Source: Tetrastigma voinierianum (taxonomy: Eukaryota > Streptophyta > Magnoliopsida > Vitales > Vitaceae). Taken from it: a DNA stretch of 64,000 nucleotides. Below are positions 58,381-64,000 of this stretch, one piece after another. The position numbers and the translations under genes are program-made. The notes under the pieces are model-generated. The model saw only the letters and a list, made by a program, of their open reading frames with translations, made no database searches and had not been told where the DNA came from. Each line of letters begins with the position of its first letter. The first letter of the stretch is position 1. The DNA lies in assembly GCA_016808115.1 (NCBI GenBank), contig JAEQBH010004120.1, positions 1-64,000 of the forward strand, written 5' to 3'.

Positions 58381-59283
58381 GCTTTTAAGCGCAAAAATAT
58401 GATGTCTTCTTGGATCCCTTTCCTCTTTCTCTCTCCTAATCTCCTCTCTACTCAACCCCCATTGGAGCTAAGAGCAATAATGTAATACTTGCACTAAAAG
58501 TAACACCTTTAGAAATTATTATATATAATATATTTATAAGAAAATAATTTTTTCATTGATAGATTTAAAAAGAATTAAAAATAAAATTTTTATAATGTTT
58601 TACATATATTTTTTACATTTTTTATTACAGAATATTAGTAAATATTATAATTTTAATTATTTATTAGTACATAATTTATTACATACACAATAATCATAAT
58701 AAATAAGTAAATTCTAATATTTACTAATATTGCACGGCTATAATTTTATTTTTCTTTTTACATTTATAAATTTGATATTTCAGACCACATTTTGATATTT
58801 TTTTAAAAATTTATAGACTATTAAACATAATTTTAAAAACCAAATAAATGTCCATTATTGTAAATATAAATAATTATTTTCTATTTTAATTTTTTTATTA
58901 CCATTTGTTTTAATTTTTAAAATCTACCTAAATGAAAAATTTAAAAATTCATTTCTTCTGAAATTTTTAAATAAATTTAGATATTTATAATAAGATATTA
59001 TTTTAAATATTTTTATAATAATTTAAAGGGTTTTTTTTTTTTTTTTTTTATTAGTGCAGAGTGTTACATTAGTGCTTTTAAGGGATAAGGTGTTAAATTA
59101 ATCCTATAACTCAATGGATGATCCAGGAGAGGGGATGAGGTGTTAAAGTAGTCCTATAACTCCAATGGATGTGATTAGGGTGAGGGGATGAGGAGAAGAG
59201 GACTGACAGGAGAGGAAGGGTGATCCAATAGAGAAGAAATGATCATGTGAATCCCATGAGGGCATTTTGGCTTAAAAATAGGC
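58381..59283. mobile_element. Fold-back element, copy 3 (complete)
   Basis: Both arms are present: cttttaagcgcaaaaata (58,382) pairs with ggcttaaaaatagg (59,270), ttggatccctttcctc (58,410) with its complement near 59,220, and gcactaaaagtaacacctt (58,492) with acattagtgc (59,065). The centre lies near 58,735 (ttgcacggctataatt). The AT-rich core resembles 24,430-25,000. Its right end touches segment A3. Confidence 0.75.
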
Positions 59284-59299
59284 TATTTCATTGCATGGT

Positions 59300-62200
59300 C
59301 CTTCATTACATTTAAACACAATTCCCAATAAATAATATGGAATGATAAAACTGAAGTGTTCTCATCCACTCTTCAAAAAAGTTTATAATATGTATGCACA
59401 AAAGTAGTTCAAAGTGTGCATAGATGCCTTTTATGTTTCAAAAAACATGACATATATTATTAGCATTACTTGATGGCTTATGAAAATAAACAATTAAAAG
59501 CAAATAAAAAAATAGAGAAAATTATCTTGATTTGTAATTTTTATACGTTCATATTATGAGAATTTCGATGCTTGGAAGAGGAACTAAGGACCATACATAT
59601 TCACCTGCAGAGCCAAGAAATAAAAATGAGGTGGGCTTCAACCTTTTGTTGGGCGCATAATAGTAACTCTGTTGGCTATTTTTTTGTTTTTCTCTAGTAA
59701 AAGCTTTTCTTCCAATAATGATTAGAATCCCTTTCCAAAAAAAAAAAAAGAACCAGGTCATGAAAGCACTCTAAATGATGCAGTTATAGAAAACAAACTC
59801 CTAATTCTACAAGCAGAATTTATTATGATATTATTTATAGGCAATAGAAAGATTGCAATAGAAAGGATTCAAATGAAATTTTTTGGATTAATAAGAGAAA
59901 AAAGCCAAGAAGCATTAGATTGCTTCAACTTTGTGTATATCTTGAGGTGGACTCACATAAAATAACAATATTTTCTTTAAAAAAGCTACAATTGGTCTAA
60001 CAATGCAGAGCATCACCAATAATATCGAGCAAATAGCTAAGCTGACTTCTCTCTAAATTATCCCTTGTAAATACCTATCTCTTTGTATAATTATATGGAT
60101 AAATAATATACTCCCTAAAATGTTGTGCTTTATATATGATGTTGAGAAGCAGAGAAACCAAATAATTGGTTTCCCTTCTTATAATTAAATTCCACAAAGA
60201 TAATCTTCTAAAAGAAAGGGACAGAACGCCAGCCTTTTTATATATGTAATAATAAAGGGCCCAACCGTTATAAAAGGATAGTAAAGAGATAGTATGCCTA
60301 GTCCATTTACTATATTGCACATAATTCTTCACCTATTTTTATTTTTAGATTTAAGTATCTCTAATTTTCATGTTCATATTTCTTTTAAATAATATGCTGT
60401 CTCCTTTTCTTTTACCTTTATTTATTTATTTGTTTTTTTATATTTTCTTAGAGCCAGACGTTACACCTTCATTTCCACAAATGTTTAGAGTTTTATTATT
60501 TTATTTACTCATAGTAAAGAAAATTATCTGACAAACGCACACTAATATATCTGAAACACAGTTCGAATTTAAATAAAATATGACAACAACAACTTAGCAG
60601 AAATAAGTTTAACTTCTCATCTAAAACTCATGCTAAGCTGTTTTTCAGAATATGATTAGTTATAAATTCACAAATTCAAAGCCAAATAAATAATATGGAA
60701 TGATAAGATCAAGAGTGAAATTTTCCGTCAGACTCTTCAAAAAAAGTTCTTCAATATGTGCTAAAAGTTTAGCTCAGAGGTGTTGCGATGGGTTTTATAT
60801 TTTCCCCAAAAAAACATGACATATATTGTGCATTATTCTTTACTTCTTATCAAATAAATAATTCAAAAAAAAATAAAAAAATATTTAGAAATTGTCTATG
60901 GTTATACGTTCATATTGTAAATTCAATGCTTGAAAAAGAGAACTAGGAGACATATATTCACCTGCACAAAACAAAAAATAAAATGAGGGGCATAACCTTT
61001 TTAAAGACCATGTCACATGTTTGAATTTTAATAAAAAATATTTAGTTCAAAGGCATAAATAATGCAGATTTGTGAATCTAACCACCTACTCCTATGTCCA
61101 CAAGCCTAACTCAATTGGTTGGGCGTTAAAGTTAAAATAATGAACATATGGAGGGGTTCAAGCTCGGGAGTGAAAGTAGTTTACTACGTTATGATAAAGA
61201 TTATTATCTTTAAAATAAACCATATGTCCTTGTTTTTCTTGAAAATAATCTTTTTTTTTGGAGTAAAAGGCTTCTTGCTCATTTTATATATTTACAAAAT
61301 TGCTCTCTTAAAAAACGACACTTTTCTGAAAATATAAGGTTTTTTGTTTAAATCATACTAAAAATTAAATGCTTGATAAATTTCCAAAAATTTGGTTTTC
61401 AAAGATCTAGCTTTTAATCGGAATCTTACTAATGTAAGAAAGCATATTTTCAAGTTAAAATATAACGAAAAACAACACAAAGAAATCACATGGCTTATTG
61501 TTGCATGCCTAAGATTGAGATATGTTGTCTATGCGAAGCTTAATAATGAGATTAAAATGGCCACCTCATGAAACACTCTCAATACTAGATTTACAGAAAA
61601 CAATGTCCTATTCTTTTATAAATTTTGAAAGATATTTATATTGGGGCAGTAGAAAGATTCAATTGAAATTTTTATTAGTAGAAAAAATAGAAAAACAGTG
61701 AAGATTCTTCAATAATGTTACATCTATCTTGAAGTGAATTACATAAAAGTAACAATCTTAAGCAGGTCTTACAATGTCAGGGCATCACCAATAATATCAG
61801 AGAACAAACAACTGACTACCTCTTCGAACTAAATCTGCTTACTTCTAATTATCCACTTATAAATACTATCTGTACAATTATATGGATAAATAATGTGATC
61901 CACATATATTATTTTATTAAAATTGGTAGTTTCCTTTAAAATTAATTTACAAAACTAATCTTCAAAATAAAGGGCCAAGACACCGGGCTTTTATCTGTAA
62001 CAAGAGGCCAACCATTTATAAAGGACGAAGGTAAAGAATATATGCTCACATTCCATTACCCAAATGCAATAAATCTTTACCTATTTATTTTATTAGATTA
62101 ATCTCATCTATTTTCATCAGTGCATTTCTTTCAATAGTTGTTTATCTTTTTCCATTTTCTTTTTTAAATTCAGATGTTACACTTTGTTTGATATTAGAGG

Positions 62201-62436
62201 TTTTTTTTTTATCAGCTCATGTAAGAAAATTATCTGGCGGGCACCACTCCACTTATCTGAAACACAGTTCGAATTTGAAGAAAGCCTGAAAACTGACAAC
62301 AACAACGGAAAGCAAGGAGAAAAAAAAAGCTAACACCAACCCTAAGAAAAAAAAACCAAACAAGAACAACAACAGCCCTTATAGGAATGAGGGGAAAAAT
62401 GCAATCTTCAGCTAAAACTGACAAAGCTTTGCTAAG
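59300..62436. repeat. Segment A, copy 3 (5' portion)
   Basis: Starts cacaattcccaataaataat like position 1 and is collinear with copies 1 and 2 up to the last exon of gene A. This copy is the most diverged by indels and short word changes. It includes the SINE-like unit at about 61,100-61,205. No other feature; the 72 and 85 residue open frames are not conserved. Confidence 0.85.
61095..61210 (+). repeat. SINE-like unit (A3)
   Basis: Third copy in segment A: ctaactcaattggttgggcg and ggttcaagctc, ending in gtttactacgttatg. Confidence 0.4.
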
Positions 62437-62769
62437 TGATCAAGAACATGGGTAAAAACTATATCTAATTTCATAGAGATATGGGAAACCCAAGTCAGTG
62501 AAACATTACCTATTATTATTATTAATTTTGTTGCTGGATTTATCGGAAGTATTTTGGATTTATCTATTAGTATTTTTTAGATTTATACATTAGAAGTTTT
62601 AGATTTATCAAAGTATGGTTTGGATTATCATTAAGGATTTTTGTTGCATCTTCATAAATAGCCCTTATGTTATTGTTTTTAGTAGACAGATTAATATTGA
62701 AAATATTCGAATTTCGTTCAGGTTTCTTTCCCACATTAGTTTTCTTTTTATTCTTCGTAGCGAGCTACA
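62437..62769. mobile_element. Candidate solo LTR in A3
   Basis: A 333-base sequence starting tgatcaagaacatggg and ending gcgagctaca interrupts the segment between ...tttgctaag and tcgagcttttgatt. Copies 1 and 2 read ttgctagagctttgatta without a break. It contains cttcataaatagcccttat, typical of the transcribed region of a copia LTR. The target duplication is unclear because of mismatches. Confidence 0.5.
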
Positions 62770-62799
62770 TCGAGCTTTTTGATTATCATTTGGTTCATG

Positions 62800-63122
62800 A
62801 AAATGAAACTTCATTTTCTGTTGTTTAAGAACAGCCTAGCTAGCCTTTAAAATTGTATCTCTTGAAGCCCTTCAATTCTAAAGCTCAGGTTGAAATGTTT
62901 ACCAGGAAACCATCTCCTCAGACACAGGAAGAAATGAAGAACAGGGAACTGGAACTGGAACCCAACATTCCAAAATTTTTGAGAAGGCCTTAGCTTAGCT
63001 CATATGTTGATTAAGTGTATAAATTGAACACAGTTGGTTAGACAGGGAGGCTCATGTCTGTCTGGCGGCTGTTAATAATGAAACCCATTCTTGAGGGCTT
63101 GGTTATTTCCTGTTGTAAACAT
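62800..63122 (-). pseudogene. bZIP gene A, copy 3: last exon remnant
   Basis: Matches exon 4 of gene A (41,999-42,240) and its 3' flank: ggaactggaactggaaccc, ccaaaattttt, ggctcatgtctg and ttatttcctgttgtaaacatta. Homology stops at about 63,122, inside the exon, where a copia element begins. The zipper, basic-region and first exons are not in the window. Frameshifts are frequent. They could lie to the right of the copia insertion, beyond 64,000. Confidence 0.65.
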
Positions 63123-64000
63123 TACCATTTCATATTCAGGGATTATACTAGAATATCTGTGTCTTCTGTTTTGAATATGTATATTCAGTTTGGTCAATGG
63201 TATAATTGCCATATGTAGCCATAATTTTCCTCGCTTTATGCCGGGATGGTGTAGCCAGACTTTTGGTTTGTAATGGTATGCCTCATGTGCCTAGTTGAGA
63301 TCAGTGAATCGAGAAAGCCAGTTCTTTCGTGAGTATCAGGCCACTACTTAGCCTAGCAAGCTCTTACCCAATTTAATTGTTTTCTTTCTCTGGTTTCTTA
63401 GGCCATCATCAATGGAACTCTCTCAGATTCTTCTCATTATGGCGACGATGGGAAAATAGTCCCAAATTATCTTATTATCTTAGGATGCGGAGATCAGGAA
63501 TATGATGCCCGTGAATACTTTTCATGACTCCAATTATATTTAAATGGAGCGCGTGCAATTGATTATCTTTGAAATGCGAAGTTTGTGTTTGTTGATGGGA
63601 CATTCACCAAATGCGGAGGAGAAGAAAACCCGACTCCCGTTGGTTATCTCAATTCTATGCTTATCTCGTGATCCCACTTGCGGACTCTTAGATCCAAAAT
63701 TGGCGACCACTCCATTCGCACTCATATGATGAAACCAGCGACTTTGGGATTATCTTGGCTTGGGTTTCTTGTCAGCCAATGGTCCTCCTTCAACAATTGA
63801 GGTGATGCCCACCCAGCATGTGACTTGAATATGTCTATTGATGGATTATTTATCACGTTCCGGTGGATTGTACTTGATGAATTGAGATTGATCTCAAAAA
63901 GCCTACCAGTAAGTATTTTATGGTAATTGTACTTGTGATATTCTTGATCCGATTTTCTGGATCAGGGAGGGAGGAGCTCCATCATTTTATAATTCAGCGT
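63123..64000 (+). mobile_element. Ty1/copia retrotransposon 3, 5' end (runs off window)
   Basis: A plus-strand copia gag is readable in changing frames from about 63,490: FHDSNYI, then a Trp-Ser-Arg-Ala-like block, AKFVFVDGTFTK near 63,575, LDPKLATTPFA at 63,690-63,720, SANGPPSTIE near 63,775, LNMSIDGLF near 63,827 and LDELRLIS near 63,873. These follow the order of the copia Gag N-terminal domain (NY..WSRA, LGFVDGT, LDPKLA, LWDEL). The preceding 63,123-63,480 is probably 5' LTR and leader, though no clear TG...CA LTR or primer site is seen. It interrupts gene A3. Confidence 0.7.

Noticed and set aside
1..64000. CRISPR arrays, bacterial operons, riboswitches, rRNA
   Set aside because: Nothing of the kind is visible. 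The introns, TATA boxes, LTR elements and LINE indicate plant nuclear DNA.

Overview
This window is nuclear DNA of a flowering plant. It is AT-rich and dominated by degenerate LTR retrotransposons (Ty1/copia and Ty3/gypsy), a LINE, fold-back elements and (AT)n microsatellites. The only recognisable host genes are small, intron-split bZIP transcription-factor genes, all on the minus strand. I cannot name the species; the gene and transposon types fit a dicot.

Layout. The backbone is a tandem segmental duplication. Segment A carries bZIP gene A plus a LINE and an LTR fragment. It occurs at 1-7,545 (A1), 38,866-46,415 (A2) and 59,300-63,122 (A3, cut off). Segment B carries decayed gypsy elements, bZIP gene B and a fold-back element. 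It occurs at 25,930-38,865 (B1) and about 47,940-59,283 (B2). The order is A1-spacer-B1-A2-spacer-B2-A3, so the unit is about 20 kb in its compact form (38.9-59.3 kb). The first unit is larger because its A-B spacer (7.5-25.9 kb) holds a third bZIP paralogue (gene C), two copia elements nested in or beside it (9,102-13,868 and 14,125-20,669), a locally duplicated AT-rich tract and a 1.4-kb fold-back element. The second unit's spacer is only about 1.5 kb and has no gene C.

The bZIP genes share one architecture: a TATA box, a Ser/Pro-rich first exon, a short exon with the basic region (core motif SNRxSAQKSRLRK), a leucine-zipper exon and a last exon starting near a Gln-rich helix. Every copy shows frameshifts or stops in at least one exon, but different exons are hit in different copies. 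This could be genuine decay or an under-corrected long-read assembly; small indels between copies are equally dense in introns, exons and repeats.

Transposons give a relative history. The Athila/Tat-like LTR, the truncated chromovirus and the fold-back element are present in both B copies, so they predate the duplication. The 2.5-kb solo LTR in B1, the 1.26-kb insert in B2, the GC-rich 230-bp insert in A2 and the solo LTR and copia gag in A3 are copy-specific. No tRNA, rRNA, CRISPR or bacterial-type feature was found. Exon limits come from splice consensus plus paralogue comparison and are approximate.
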